Source of the DNA: Branchiostoma floridae | Lineage: Eukaryota > Chordata > Leptocardii > Amphioxiformes > Branchiostomatidae | Direction: 5' to 3' | DNA: 64,000 nt | Assembly: GCF_000003815.2 (NCBI RefSeq) | Contig: NC_049992.1 | Location: forward strand, 15,175,525 to 15,239,524 | Part shown: positions 32,730-45,236 of the stretch, in pieces | How positions within the stretch are numbered: the first letter of the stretch is position 1 | How the letters are laid out: the number at the start of each line of letters is the position of its first letter | Program-made: the position numbers and the translations under genes | Notes under the pieces: generated by a model | Told to the model about the DNA's origin: nothing | Seen by the model: only the letters and a program-made list of their open reading frames with translations | Databases searched by the model: none

Positions 32730-34482
32730 TGATGAACACATATAGCCAAAAACCCTGCCTTACTCCTTGCATTGTATCAGGCAACATCTCCAGACAGACC
32801 ATTCAATTATCAGTAATCCTCCAAGCAACAAATTCACGGGGAGAGAAAATTGCGTGGGCAAGGGTCGAGTCCTTCAGGCCAGTAACGGTCACGGTTATAT
32901 ATAGCCTGCTTCTCTTATCTAATTCTATCTCCTAAAGTCGTTCATGGCTTGTTGTATTATATGACCGATAGTAGCCATGGGAAAAATATCTCTGTACAGA
33001 GACAGAAAGAAAGTTATGGGAAGCAATGGCAGGATTGCTGGTGATAAAATGCCTATCTGTCCCATGTGTTGAATGGAGATAAAGGCATCTCCATAAAACA
33101 TGAGTTGCGTTGATACAGACTAGATGTGTACAAAGTATGTTAAAGGGGTGAAAAGGGTTGTGAAATGAAAATGTAGAGATTAAGAGGCATCGACAAATGA
33201 GTGTAAATGCATGTAGATTTTGCTTGGCATAGTGATAAGCACTTCTTGCTGCGTTTATATCCCAGTTAACAAGAAACGAAATTATTCTTATCATACCCTT
33301 TTCGGTAGAAGATACTGCATCATCTGTGCTAGATGATTTACCTAAAAGAAAGTACTCCTGGTATTTTCCTCCCCATCCAGGGATTCTAATGAAGGCATAT
33401 TATGTTCCAAATGTGCCATTGAAAACAGCAGGCAGAGCATCCAAGTCTGACGTATGATTGTGAGTGAAAAAATTGATGTTTTCGCACCACGATGTTAATA
33501 CTGATTAAAAAAAACGTTTAAGCTAACACGAATAATCACAAAAATTTAACGTTACAGACACCAAAACTATAACAGCAGACCGGCGGAGTGGGGAAATACC
33601 TACATCATCTTATCACTTTTAAAGCATAAAACAACAGCAACATTGCAAGAATTGGATTCCTTAGGAGGGAAGAAAGGGTACGACTATACGAAATGGTCCC
33701 CATGTCACATTGCTACCAATGTGACAATGATCTAGCATAGGGAGCCAAATTCCTGTAATCACCGCACGAGGCCTGCCACGATGAGGGGCTCACTCATAAC
33801 AGGAACCCTGATGAGATCCGCGCTCCAACGCTTGTGTCAGCCTCCGTCCCAGACCTCTGTCGCAGTGCGCCGGCTTTTTATTTCATGTGCGATGGGTGCT
33901 GATACACGACTGTCAGCCTGGGTCCATTTATGTCTATGTTTATTTACAGCGCTAGAGAGCAACCAAAGTAGCGTAGCAAGCCGGGCCTACCCTCTGCTCG
34001 GAGAGTATTTATCACGCCCAGGCTTGTATAGCACACGTTTTAGGCAAGCAGCAGCTGATCTAAAGCAAAGTAGAGTCCAACCTTTGCCTAGAGAGGAGCT
34101 AAAGAGGAAAATGTCAACACACATTCAAAATATAGGTGTCCATCAATAATCATTCAAAGCCAGAAAATAATGTCCAAAATTATCTAAGCAACTATCGACA
34201 TGCCAAAATTAGACAAATCCATCCAAAGGATCTTGATTTTTAGCTGCGAACAGGTTTAGTTTATTAGCATGAAAGCTCATCTGTGTTGATAGAATACATA
34301 TTGAAGTTTTTCAACTGTAGTACAACACAAATTATTCTCACCTCGAATTTTCAGTCGCTCTTCCGTCGACCTTCTTCAGGAGTGACGATTCAGTTACTCT
34401 GATCACGTGACTTAGAGACACGTGACTCGAGTAACGATCATAAATGCCTGGCAGACGATATCGGCCCCCGTCTCTGTTGAGT

Positions 34483-34582
34483 NNNNNNNNNNNNNNNNNN
34501 NNNNNNNNNNNNNNNNNNNNNNNNNNNNNNNNNNNNNNNNNNNNNNNNNNNNNNNNNNNNNNNNNNNNNNNNNNNNNNNNNN
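34483..34582. other. Assembly gap (100 N)
   Basis: Exactly 100 unknown bases, the usual placeholder for a gap of unknown length. The flanks are repeat sequence, so true length and content are unknown. Confidence 1.
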
Positions 34583-34757
34583 AGGGAGTTTTCCGTGGAA
34601 GGGAGCGAGTTTGCCGAAACTACGTATCCCTTCCTCGGCAAAATTCCCTTTCTCGGCATAGAGAACCTAGCCAACGTTAAAAATCGCGAACCAGCGCCCA
34701 CTACCCCATAAAATAAAAGCTAGCACCGCTCGAAAGTCTGCGACGGAGGCTACGCTC
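34583..34757. mobile_element. Remnant of the TAGCCTCC inverted-repeat element, cut by the gap
   Basis: CCCTTTCTCGGCATAGAGAA, then CCTAGCCAACGTT, and the end GTCTGCGACGGAGGCTA match the element at 45531-46255. The other end is lost in the N gap or lies beyond it. Confidence 0.55.
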
Positions 34758-37024
34758 GTGTCCTGATAGAGGTGAAACTTGTTAGTATGAACGTCGGGTA
34801 GGCGCGTGGCATGTCAGAGGTAACACACATGTACATTCGTTCAATTCATAACTGTTCTTCCGTTAGGACTGGATGCTCTGTGATTTTCAAGGATCACCAT
34901 GATCAATAGACTAATTTCCATTCAACAATACTTGAATTGATATGCTGCATCATATTACAAAGTTCCCTAAAACCTACAGATGGGTTTTATAATCAATAAA
35001 TAATCTGGAACCAACATGGACGTGAAAGAAATGCATTGCTAGATTTATAATCTAACGTTTAGCAACCTCTTTAATACTGGCGTTTAAGCATTCGAGAAAC
35101 GGAGAAATCACTCTAGACTCGAGAGAAAGATTGAATAATTTCTAGATGATGCAAATGATAACTCATCGACTTAGTGGGGGGGGGGGGCGGTGTAAGAGAT
35201 TTGTCTAGACTTTTATCGTATCCCAAACAAGACAGTCGCAGGTGCGGGTAACAATCAGAGAAGCTTGTTTGTTTGATATATGTGCCAGTGACGCACATGG
35301 CAAAGCCAACGTTGACTTTGGTGTTTAATGGAACATCAAGCTAAGTAATATTACACAAAGGTTACTATTTGAAGTGTTCTGGCACATTTCCTTCTAGCTC
35401 AAGCGTTTCCGTTTGTTTGCCTGAGTTCGTGTAACTTGGATTGACAGTTGGGGGAACAGAGATCAGCATTTAAAACATAACATTCAAAGGTCACCTCCGG
35501 TTTTCAGATATTTTTATCTGCTTACATCTCCGTGGGGCCGTCATATGTTTTTGGAGATTTGTATGTGTTTTTACCTATTCTTTCTATGGGAAAAGGAGCT
35601 TTATTGCAGTTCCAGAGCATACTGCTGGGGGGGGGGGGGGGGGGCATACAACCGCCACCATGAAATCAAGACCATAGCACGTCCAGGTAGGTCAAAAGAT
35701 AATAAAAAATCAGAAATTCTACTAGTGCTGCAGTACCAAGGTCGCATACCAGGAGGCCCAAAGTCGACCTTGACCTTTGTCTTTCCAACTCCTATCCACA
35801 TACCAAATATCATTGTAGTCCATCCAGAGATTGACTTATGATGACTACAAAAACCCAGAAACATAAACACACAGACACACACAAAAAAACTATATCTCCA
35901 TTTTTCCTGGAGATAATCACTGTTCATTCTGTACCTGCTTTCAAAGCATTGACCAAACCACAATCGCCAACTCACTGCACGGATGTCCTTGTGTCAGCTT
36001 ATTCAATTGTGAATCTTTATGAACACACCACGATAGCACTGGTCACTTGTGACCCTGGAGACCTAGAGTATGATATTAACAGGGCTCCACTGCAAAGCTG
36101 CAGGGCTCCACTGCAAAGCAGTGCAATAGCACTGAGCTGGACAACCCTGGGTAAAGATGACAGAAACAAATAAACATGATCTGCATACACTAGTACTTTT
36201 TTGGTCCAAGTCATGAAGCCGCCATTTTGAAAACTTGACTTATGACGTCAGTCTTGGTGTCAATGTCAACCATTCCATTCGAAGTTCTAGGTTGTGTGGC
36301 TATAAATGTGCTCTGTTATAAAGAATACCCCAAGCCTCGAAGGGAAATTGTCAATAAAATTGAGGTGAACGGTCACCACAAGAATTAGAAGAGACGCCGA
36401 CAAATGTCAAATTTTGTCAGAATTATGGCTCGTCATAATGTAGCCACATTTCACGCCTTTATTAACGTGCATTGCGGGATACAGCATCACGTTGCCTGGT
36501 ACTGGTGATTGGCAATTGGCTTTTAGTTACAGCAAATGCAGTTTGTACTTAAATGCACGGTGAAACCCACGTTTGGTGCTTGACATTGTCTCTCTTACCA
36601 GATGGACAAGAGCCAGAGAGTTGATTGAAATTTGAAAACAAACGTCCTTGGAACCTTTAAGCGTGGGGAAATTACGTGAGCGACAGATATCGCCATCCGA
36701 ACTGGCGTAAACAGCCTTTTCTCTCGATGATATAATCTAGCAACATATCACAAATATCATCAGGGACTGAAATGGAATGACTAAAGGAACTAGAAAGGCC
36801 TGTTACCTTATTTTGTCAAGCTGCTTGCACACAGTGCTACATCATTAGCACCCCCCCCCCCCCACACACACACATATTATTGTGGGGTGCTGTGTGAGAG
36901 TAAGAAAAAGGGCCACCCTACATCTGCTTGGTTTCTGTCCGCCACACATCTTCTTGGTTTTCGACAGTGGTTCTGGGCTCTGATTGGTTCCTGGCAGAAC
37001 AAGAAAAACACAAAAGCAAAAGCA

Positions 37025-37255
37025 ATTATGCGTCGCTGGCGTGGCACTGCGGGGTTAGAAAGAATTACTCAACGAATTTTAGAGATTAATAACGAATTTT
37101 CTTACGTACTGTGTATTTTGTTGTCTTCTAAGTCATACTTTTACGTATTACGCAATATCTAAATTATAAAAAAAATCGTCGACAATAATACAACTGTGCC
37201 GCAGTGAACGAACCCCGCAGTGCCGCACCGGTGCGCCAAGTGCAGTGAGATACCA
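37025..37255. mobile_element. MITE, (A)GGTGGTATCTCACTGCA family, copy 3
   Basis: The right end CCAAGTGCAGTGAGATACCA and interior GTGGCACTGCGGGGTTAGAA, GAATTTTCTTACGTACTGTG and CGCAGTGAACGAACCCCGCA match the other copies. The left end is degraded, so the start is approximate. Confidence 0.7.
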
Positions 37256-37786
37256 TTTACTTGTTGCCTGATGAAGATATAATTGAGTTAACTTAAGAGT
37301 CGCCGTCGGTGGGCCTGAGATCACGCCAACGTTTAATTACGTGACAGAGCAGAGGGAAGGCGCACTCACCTATAAAGACGGAGTACACGTTTGCACAGGT
37401 AAGCCAAACATGGGACAAGATATCCCAACTCTGTTGCGTGCTTTTGAAGACTATTTGTTGATATACACTTGATTTAGTCCTATACTTATTTGTCATCTTA
37501 TGTCTTTCGATACACGTAGTTTTGTGTATTTTCTTAGGTATCTGGTAGTATCTCTTCCATTCAGGCTATTAGTGATTAGTGTTTGGGAGACTATATCACA
37601 TATTCTGTGTACTAGTACTCCAAGCCTGCTAGCATGAGGTTAAAACACGAAAATAGTTCAAGAAAGAAGAGCGCTTAATACATAATCAATATTAAGGAAA
37701 GAATGCAGAATGTACAATGTTGTATCATTTTTACACATGCAAATTAAATAGAAACTTTTTTCCAGTTTTTCCCCACCGCCGGAATC

Positions 37787-39744
37787 ATGGCGAGCCAGTT
37801 GGTTGTTTGGGCGGGACTGTTTCTGTCCTGTGCAGTGTCCATGGTATCAACTGCCCCTGCAGAAACAGTGATGGTAAGTCGTTACATCAAGAACTCACAT
37901 CTTATAATGATAAGACCACTTGCATGGTTACGGCACGTATACGTTTCATTGCCGACGAAAATATGTAATAGCTTCACGACAGTAAGACGTAAAACGGCCG
38001 CCGCTGATTTTACATGTAAACACTGACTAGGGGAATATCCAAATTTTACAGTGTAAAAGAGTGGGTGGAGAAGGAAGTGCACACCTCTCCTTCACCTTAA
38101 AAACCCAAGTGAAGGCCAGCTAGACAGACGGGTGGCCTTAAACCCACCCTGTCTGCCTACCATTGTCTTCCGAGACAGATGGATGCCAAAACAAAGTGCT
38201 CATATTTCTAACGTACATAGAAAACTAATTTGGACCCGCTAGTATGGTTACCCGCATCTAATAGAAGTAATTAAAGGAAGACCATGGAAGACAATTTGTA
38301 GTCGTGGCAACGAGGTGTTGTTTCAAACAAGCACACCGTTATGAAATAACATAGAGTGAGAACTAGGTCGATCTTCTAAAATTCTATTATCCTCACACGA
38401 AAGAAAGTCAATCTGCGTTTCGCTGCAATCGTGATTGGTAACAATGTCAAGTGATAAGGAGTTCGTTAACTTCAAGAACACACATTTTGATCTCAAAGGA
38501 GGGCGTAACTTTAGCTTATCTTATCGCCTTTACACTAAACTAGACATCAAAGGCATTAACTAGAACTACATGTATTCCGCATTTTTTGTCAGAAATGGCA
38601 TGTCTGATACATTTTTATATACCATAGTAAGCTAGGTAGCATACACTCATATACCCTTCTTTCCATGTTTTATACATTTAGACAAGTTGCAATGGACGTG
38701 TGCTTTTATCTACTCAAAGAAGATATGGCCAGTGTGGCCCGGGCGGTGTAGATGTTTCGTCCGTTTAAAACGCCGATCGATCTATTTTTGCATGTACTGC
38801 AAACAACAAGAATACAAAAATGCTTCTTTGGTCCAAATTTTACACAATACTGACACGAAACTAGGATACCCTCCCACTTCCTCCTGCTTTAATATAATTG
38901 GGCCACCGCCACAAATAAGTAGGGTAAATAGAGAAAAGCAAACACTTTTAGAATGTTCTGCACTTACCAGTCGTGCTATACCACAAATCCCAACGACACT
39001 ACAGATGCGTTTTATCTGTTTTATAGCACCGACAAGTTTGACACTAACAAAAATTCAATGTCCGTATTTCACTAAAACACTGTAGAAAGACTTGAAGAAG
39101 TTCTGCGAAGCCGGAGATGAAGTCGACCAAGACTTAGCCCAGTTTGCCCATGACTGTCAGATGGCACAGAAGCACAACAGTGAACTGAAGACGAAAATCA
39201 AAGCACTGGAAAAACAGCAGAATAATTTGGTCTTTAATAATGAGGCTCTGGAGCAAATTCAAGGTACCATTATTATGATACTATTTTACTGAAACGATAA
39301 ACACACCTCATATATATGACGACGTTGGTCTGTGGTTCCTAATTTGTTCATAGATATAACTTATCGGCGGACTACCTGTACATGTATCTTTGCAAGTAAA
39401 AACAGCTTACTGTCGGCGTTAACAAAAGTTAACTAGAGCTCAACGTATTACGAGTTACAAGTCACTTCCTAACTCTTTGTGATGGATTGTGTAGGATAGG
39501 CAAGTGTATGATACGCAATCTGAAGTAATCGATGCTAACAATACCAACCTCGTTCCTAGATACCTGTCTTAAGACTGACGACATGAAAGAAGTATTGGAT
39601 ATAGTGAGGGATCTGAAGAAGAAGATTGAGCGGATGGAAGGCGGTATGAAATAATTCATATGGTTTCCTGTGACTGCGTACAACAACATATTTATATTTC
39701 AGCCATACCATAGGTATGGTGAAATATATTGTATTCGTAATGTT

Positions 39745-39779
<35 letters not shown>

Positions 39780-42700
39780 CCTGTCAAATCTTCAGAACAC
39801 GGTATCTCCGTTGTTCCTCAACCGAATGACTTGAAATTTGGCACAAGGGTAGAGTGGGCCAATACCCTCGGACGTTTTTTTTCATTTTTTCCATATCTGT
39901 CTCTTAAATGATTTTATTAAGGTTTTTTGGTCATCTTAAGACCAAAACTGCATATTTGGGCCCCCTGTACCCTGGTATTATAACCGAATTAGCTGAAATT
40001 TGGCACAGATGTGCCTTGATAAGTCCCCCATATAGATTCAATATCAGTTTTGGTGTACAGTATAACGAAATGCTTATTTTTGCGATTTTTTGGTCATTTT
40101 TTTACCAAAAATGGACACTTTTGGCTCCTGTACCTTGGTTTTAGAACCAGATGACCTGAAATTTAGTATAGGAGTGCCCTAGACATATGCGCACATGGAT
40201 TCAATAACACTTGAGGTATACAGTACAACAAAATGCTTAATTTTGCGATTATTTGGCCATTTTACGACCAAAAAGTACACTTTTGGCTCTTGTGCTCTGG
40301 TTTTAAAACCAAATGACCCAAATTTTGGTAAAAGGGCGCACTAGACATTTATTCAAATGACACATGTATAATTTTTGTCATAGACTACGTCAAAATGATA
40401 TATTTGGGGATTGTTTTGTCATTTTCCAATAGCCAGAGGGGTCAATGACCTTAAGGTCGTTGACCCCCAGCTGCAGATTGCACCTACTGGCATATATGTC
40501 TATCTATTCAATCTAATTAGATAGGTAACCAATCACTTAGCCTGAATCTATATCCTAAAGAGGGGGGGTGGCAGCCAATCAGCGAGCCCGGTGTTATCTG
40601 GAAGAGTCCATTCTTACACGGAGGGGTTCATTTTTTTAAATTCATCATTGGACTGGTGAAGTCTTTCAGTGGATGTATTTTTGGACAGGTCTATTTTGCA
40701 AATTTACAGAATGTGTGCTGGAAGAGTCTATTCTCGCACGGAGGGGGGATTTTTCAAAATTCATATTTTGGACTTTGGTGACTTCTAGTTTGTCAAAGTC
40801 TTTCAGTAGGGTTATTTTTGGACTGGTCTAATTTGCAATTTTACATGGGTGTTCTGGAAGAGTCCATTCTTACATAGAGGGGGCTTTTTTAAAAATCCAT
40901 TTTTTGGACTTCAGTGATTATGTCAAAGTCCTATTTTAGCGGATGTATTTTTGGACTACTCTACTTTACATGGAAGAGTCCATTTTTTGCACACGGAAGG
41001 GGGATTTTTTCAAATTCAGTTTTGAACGGGTGATGATTCAAAATTCAATTTCTAGTGGAAGTGTTTTTAGACTGGTCTATTATACCTTTTCATGCACTGG
41101 GACCTTTTTTGCTAAATTCAATTTTGGATTTGGTTTCTTATTCAAAAGGCCAAGGTTTCAGTGGGAGTATTTCTGGACTGGTCTATTGTGCAAATTCACA
41201 TAGGGTGCACTGGAGTCCATTCTTGAACGGGGGAATTTTGTAAGATTCATTTTTGGGTTAAACCGTCATTAGTAAAAGTGATTTTTCAAATGGGTGATTT
41301 TGAAATAGCCTATTGTTGCATGGGGAGGGAGATGGCTGAAATATGCTGTATTTGCTCTCAAGCAAATGTCGGCCTTTCTAGTTTTATTATCATTCACATA
41401 CAGAGAAAGTAAAGACACAGTGCTGACACATTCAAGTCAGCAAAGTTAGCACCACCATTAAACATATAGACACAAGCATGAACTAAACTCTAGATCTGCA
41501 GTTAAAAAAAAAACGCTGGGCCCCAACGGACACCACTTACTCTCTAGAGCTGTCTATGATTTAAAAAAATCATGAACATGGCATGTCAAGAACTCGAGAT
41601 ACCGAAATCGCAAGTCCGCGGTAGTACCATAACAAGCAGCTAGACGGCCAAATACTCTACCTAATCATTTCATGGCCTCATTAACATCACAGTATATATC
41701 AATACAATCCACCCAGTCCTTCTAGAGTTGTGCGGTCAATCCACAAACCTTCTTGGTTCAGTATAAAGTCACGGTTTGAGACGACAAGAGGCATTCTTGT
41801 AAAAGACAGAGCATAGTTTATTGTGCTGGTGTAATCGTATGTCTTCTGCTTTCCGTTCCTAGAACAAAACTTAGCAAGGTACAAGCCAACTGAACAGTCT
41901 AGTACGGCGTACAACGGTTTCTCGGACCGAGCCGTCGATGGGATCACCCACGGGCACTACTACACCGGCCGATCGTGCACCCACACAGAGGGAAACCAGC
42001 AAGACCCCTGGTGGTACGTAGACCTGCAAACCCCGTATCCCATCGGCTTGGTGAGGATCTACAACCGCCAGGAGTGCTGCTCAGAAAGAATCAACCCCTT
42101 CATTGTCTTGGTCGGTGAAGGCAGGTCAGATATTTTCTTTGCTGCTTTTTCTTCTTGGTTGATCATGCTTTGCGAATAGATTTATCAGATTGGCAAGTCA
42201 ACTTGCATAGCTCATTGAAAATTTCACGGACTTGAGGCAATATAATCAGAGTTGGGTAATGTTAATAAGGTGCCGTAACGCCACCATGCGACAAATTGAC
42301 AGAGTGCTACACTTTTTGCTCGTTAAAGGCTTGCAAGATAAAGCATGCATGTCACAATGCTTATAAAATACAGTCAGACGGTTTTTGCCAACAAGTGCAT
42401 GTCCGCCAAAGTTAAGAACTTCGCACCCCGAGTTTCCTATGCTTCTAGAATACGTAAATTCAGACTTGAATAGGGCAGCTCGAGTACGTATTTTATGTGT
42501 TTACAATGGCTCATTTACCCCTGGTATTAAAAGCCACACAGACCCCCTTTCGTCCAGCCGACAGTTATAACTTATACGGTTTGTGCTGTTAACGTTATAT
42601 TAACAAGTGTCATATTAAAGGCTACGCCGTGACACCGGCTTTTCGATGCTTTTAAAATACGTACTTCAGAGACTTAGTGCAGCCAGCCAATCCATGATAA

Positions 42701-43741
42701 GTGGTTACAATTGTTTATTTACCCCTGACATCACAAGGCATGCAGCCCCCCTTTCGTCCAGCCGACAGTGTGGGGGTGAGTGGGGTAGTGACTTCACAGA
42801 CAAGGGCGTCTTCTCCATCGACTGTGGCGGGATCTGGGGCCGGTATGTCGGGGTTAGCCTGCCTGGAGCACAGCGAACCCTCACGCTGTGTGAAGTCCAG
42901 GTGTTTGCAGGTAAGGGTTGTAAAGGTGGTATCTCACTGCACTTGGGGCACCGGTGTGGCACTGCGGGGTTCGAAACATTACTCAATGAATTTCAGAGAT
43001 AGGGCCACACCAATTTAATTTATTGGTTCACGGATTCGCTCGCTCCTATTTTTTGGAAAAAAAAATAAAAATAAAAATTACCACTCAGCAAATTTTCACC
43101 ATTAATGAAACCATTCACCAACTTTCTGGTGTAGCAAACATAAAAACTGACACTACTTTTGTAATTTGCAATGAACAGGTGCTGTTACTGTACAGTAATA
43201 GTGTTTTTGTACTTTTTTCAAGCTGAAAACTTTTTATTCTTTATGTTTTGGATTAGCCCTTACCTTTACCCCAACCATTTTACAATTTTTATTTTTATTT
43301 CTATATCGCCCTCTCGCTCCATATTTTTTATGAAAAAATCCGTGAACCAAGAAATTAAATTGGTGTGGCCTAAAGAACAAATTTTCTTAAGTGTATTTTG
43401 TTGTCATCTATACTTTTACGTATTACGCACTATCTGAATTATAAAATAGATAGAGATACCACCTTGATACAGGGAGAATGCTTTCTGGCTGAAATATGTA
43501 ATTTTTTGTAAACTCCATTATTTTAAATCCATTCTCTTCATCTTCCATAGTACATCTCCATATACGAATAGTGATGAATTTTGTTATGAATTAATTACAA
43601 AAGCTTGTGTTTCATGTAATTTGTAATACAGCAAAAAACATTTATGACTATTTTCTCTTTAGCTCAATAGTTTTTCACAAATCTAACAGAACTTTTGTTT
43701 CTTCAACAGCCAAGAATCCAGAGAAGATTAAGACAGGATAA
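37787..43741 (+). CDS. Secreted F-type (fucose-binding) lectin with N-terminal coiled coil, 6 exons
   Basis: Exons: 37787-37873, 39086-39263, 39560-39643, 41863-42124, 42762-42910, 43710-43741. All phases match and total 792 nt, giving 263 aa and a stop. Exon 1 encodes a signal peptide (VVWAGLFLSCAVSMVSTAPA). Exons 2-3 (residues 30-116) are a charged heptad-rich coiled coil (MAQKHNSELKTKIKALEKQQ; IVRDLKKKIERME), likely to oligomerise the protein. Exons 4-5 (residues about 117-254) form an F-type lectin domain: NLARYKPTEQSSTAYNGF, AVDG, SCTH, PWWYVDL, IYNRQECCSERI and a closing GRYVGV...LCEVQVFA. Compared with eel fucolectin, the fucose-contacting H157, R185 and R192 and the vicinal CC are kept, but the usual RxD is RxE (E187). 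A role as a fucose-recognition or innate-immune lectin is known for the family and inferred here. A pyrimidine-rich acceptor just before the ATG (TTTTTTCCAG) suggests a 5' UTR intron. Confidence 0.92.
39742..39780. repeat. (TTTC)n microsatellite
   Basis: About nine tandem TTTC units in the lectin intron between exons 3 and 4, at the left edge of the longer tandem repeats that follow. Confidence 0.9.
39790..40400. repeat. Degenerate tandem repeat, roughly 180-bp unit
   Basis: About three or four diverged copies, each with a GACCTGAAATTTGGCACA-like block, a CAGTATAACGAAATGCTTA-like block, a TTTTTGGTCATTTT block and ACTTTTGGCTCCTGTACC. It lies in the lectin intron between exons 3 and 4 and is non-coding. 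Confidence 0.7.
40590..41290. repeat. Degenerate tandem repeat, roughly 120-150-bp unit
   Basis: About five copies of a unit with GGAAGAGTCCATTCTTACAC, GGAGGGGG, a T-rich stretch, AAATTCAT-TTTGGAC and TATTTTTGGACTGGTCTA. It follows the previous array in the same lectin intron. The units look unrelated to those of the first array. Confidence 0.75.
42436..42768. repeat. Duplicated splice-acceptor region (two diverged copies of about 130 bp)
   Basis: Copy 1 (about 42436-42564) and copy 2 (about 42641-42768) share TATGCTTCTAGAATACGTA / GATGCTTTTAAAATACGTA, TTACAATGG(T)TCATTTACCCCTG, and the exact end CCCCCTTTCGTCCAGCCGACAG. In copy 2, TTTCGTCCAG is the acceptor of lectin exon 5. Copy 1 has the same acceptor sequence, but what follows (TTATAACTTATACGG) is not the lectin frame. 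Confidence 0.75.
42924..43464. mobile_element. MITE, (A)GGTGGTATCTCACTGCA family, copy 4, interrupted
   Basis: Left end AGGTGGTATCTCACTGCACT and right end GAGATACCACCT. The family interior is split by another element at 43003-43370, and the GTGCCGCAGTGAACG part near the right end is missing. It starts 13 bases after the lectin exon 5 donor. Confidence 0.8.
43003..43370. mobile_element. Nested MITE with GGCCACACCAATTTAAT ends and TA target
   Basis: Inverted ends GGGCCACACCAATTTAATTT / AAATTAAATTGGTGTGGCC, extending about 36 bp inward through GGTTCACGG. It is flanked by TA on both sides, and removing it restores the sequence seen in the other three host copies. A related end (GGCCACCCCAATTTAATTGG) occurs at about 63475. 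Confidence 0.8.
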
Positions 43742-45236
43742 CTGTCTCATCAAAAATGAGCAGCTTGTTTGCTGATGCTGATTCAGGCTGCCAAATTGCA
43801 TGAAGCCTTTTTAGTGAAGGCTATTTTAGTACTTGAGTTTTATCTTGTTGCTATATAGTTTTAGCTTTGAAGTTTATCTGCCACATGATGGACTAATAAG
43901 TTTTATATACTGATATCACTTAATAAGCATCTTTTTAGACAACCAGACAAATGGTGGACGTAAAAATTGATATAAAGCAGGAAAAATGACAATTAATAAT
44001 TAATTATCAACCAAACTTTCATGACTGTGACACATACTAACATAGTACATGTACTAGAACATTGTATACAGATAGTAATAAGAACATGGCCAATGATGAT
44101 TCAGTGAAATTATTTTGTTTTATTCTAAATCAACATTGTTCATCTACACAACTAGAGCACTCATAAACATCTTAGTTTCATAAAAATTAGTTTATTACAA
44201 TATAGTAAATTTGACTCCAACAAGTTACAGCCATAACATACGGCTCTTGCATGTTAATGTACATCAGTTATCAGAAATATCACCCGTAAGCCCCTCATCA
44301 TGTATTTTAACATAAAAGGGTTATCATAAAATAATAAAAAGCTCATTAAGGAGTGATCACAATGATATATCATGTATCACACTTAAATGGTATAATATGT
44401 ACTATTTCACTAGATTGTAAGACCACAAACACCACTGTCAGAGGTATGGAAAAATGACTGCCATAAAGAATAAAAAGGTGTAATATACACTATACATTTT
44501 TGTCCACAGATGTTTAATTAAAGCTGAAAAATAAACCTCCTTTTAGTTTTATGTGGAAGTAATTTGATATAGGTAATCTGTCACCCATATAAATATCACA
44601 TTATTCTAGTGCAGTGATTGTGCATGTGCATACTTATTTCAAAAGCATTGATGATATCTATATGATCATAAGCTTCTACTGTACTAACCAATGTGGTCTA
44701 TATCTGAGCAGAAGACCTCCTTGAAGCTTTATTTGCATGAATTTACTCTGTGTCATCAATGATATGCTGGTACTTGTTTTAAAATACATCATTAGTACAT
44801 GTTGTAATAAACCATTTTTGAATAGAAGATCTTTCAATGTCCTACAAACTTGTAATGAGAAAACTAACATCTACTTTGAAATACTGTGTGCATAATTGTT
44901 TTGAAAGCTAAATGTCTTGAAGTTCTTTTTCCAATACAAGTTGTTCCTAAAGCATGAAAACAACCAATCAACAAGACTGATCATTAGGCTAATCAATTGT
45001 TCTACAGCCAACCTTAGATGTGTGTGTGTGTCGAAGTGTAATTATTTACATCTATGTACAAAAAAGGAACAGTGTTAAGAATGTTACTTTGTCTGCTGTT
45101 TATAGCACCAAGTGGCAGGCTAATGTATTAAACACCACATACATGTTTGTGTGTGAAAATGTCTGTTTACCAGTCACCATTCTACGTGAACAAGTTACAC
45201 CAAAACGAAAACATGATCTATCATACATGTGTCCCT
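43742..45236. other. AT-rich region between convergent genes (3' flanks of lectin and CDCA3)
   Basis: The lectin stop and the CDCA3 stop face each other across 1.5 kb. Candidate poly(A) signals: AATAAA at about 44468 and 44527 on plus (lectin), and TTTATT at about 44728 (AATAAA on minus, for CDCA3). No further open frames or structured repeats are convincing. Confidence 0.5.

Larger units (their letters stand above)
30785..37786. other. Intergenic region with repeats and an assembly gap
   Basis: No gene model could be supported. Named contents: the hAT-like element at 32281-32729, the N gap at 34483-34582, a TIR-element remnant at 34583-34757, and MITE copy 3 at about 37025-37255. The stretch at about 35660-35890 (AAATATCATTGTAGTCCATC and neighbours) looks like a dispersed repeat. 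A 122-codon plus frame at 33781-34149 has no recognisable family. CTATAAAG at about 37370 followed by CACAG|GTAAGCC at 37398 could be the start of the lectin transcription unit, unproven. Confidence 0.5.

Noticed and set aside
33781-34149. 122-codon plus-strand frame
   Set aside because: No known family, no splice partners and no clear promoter. Left as unannotated intergenic sequence.
38687-39085. 132-codon plus-strand frame directly before lectin exon 2
   Set aside because: Lies in a lectin intron, crosses its splice acceptor, and has no recognisable domain.
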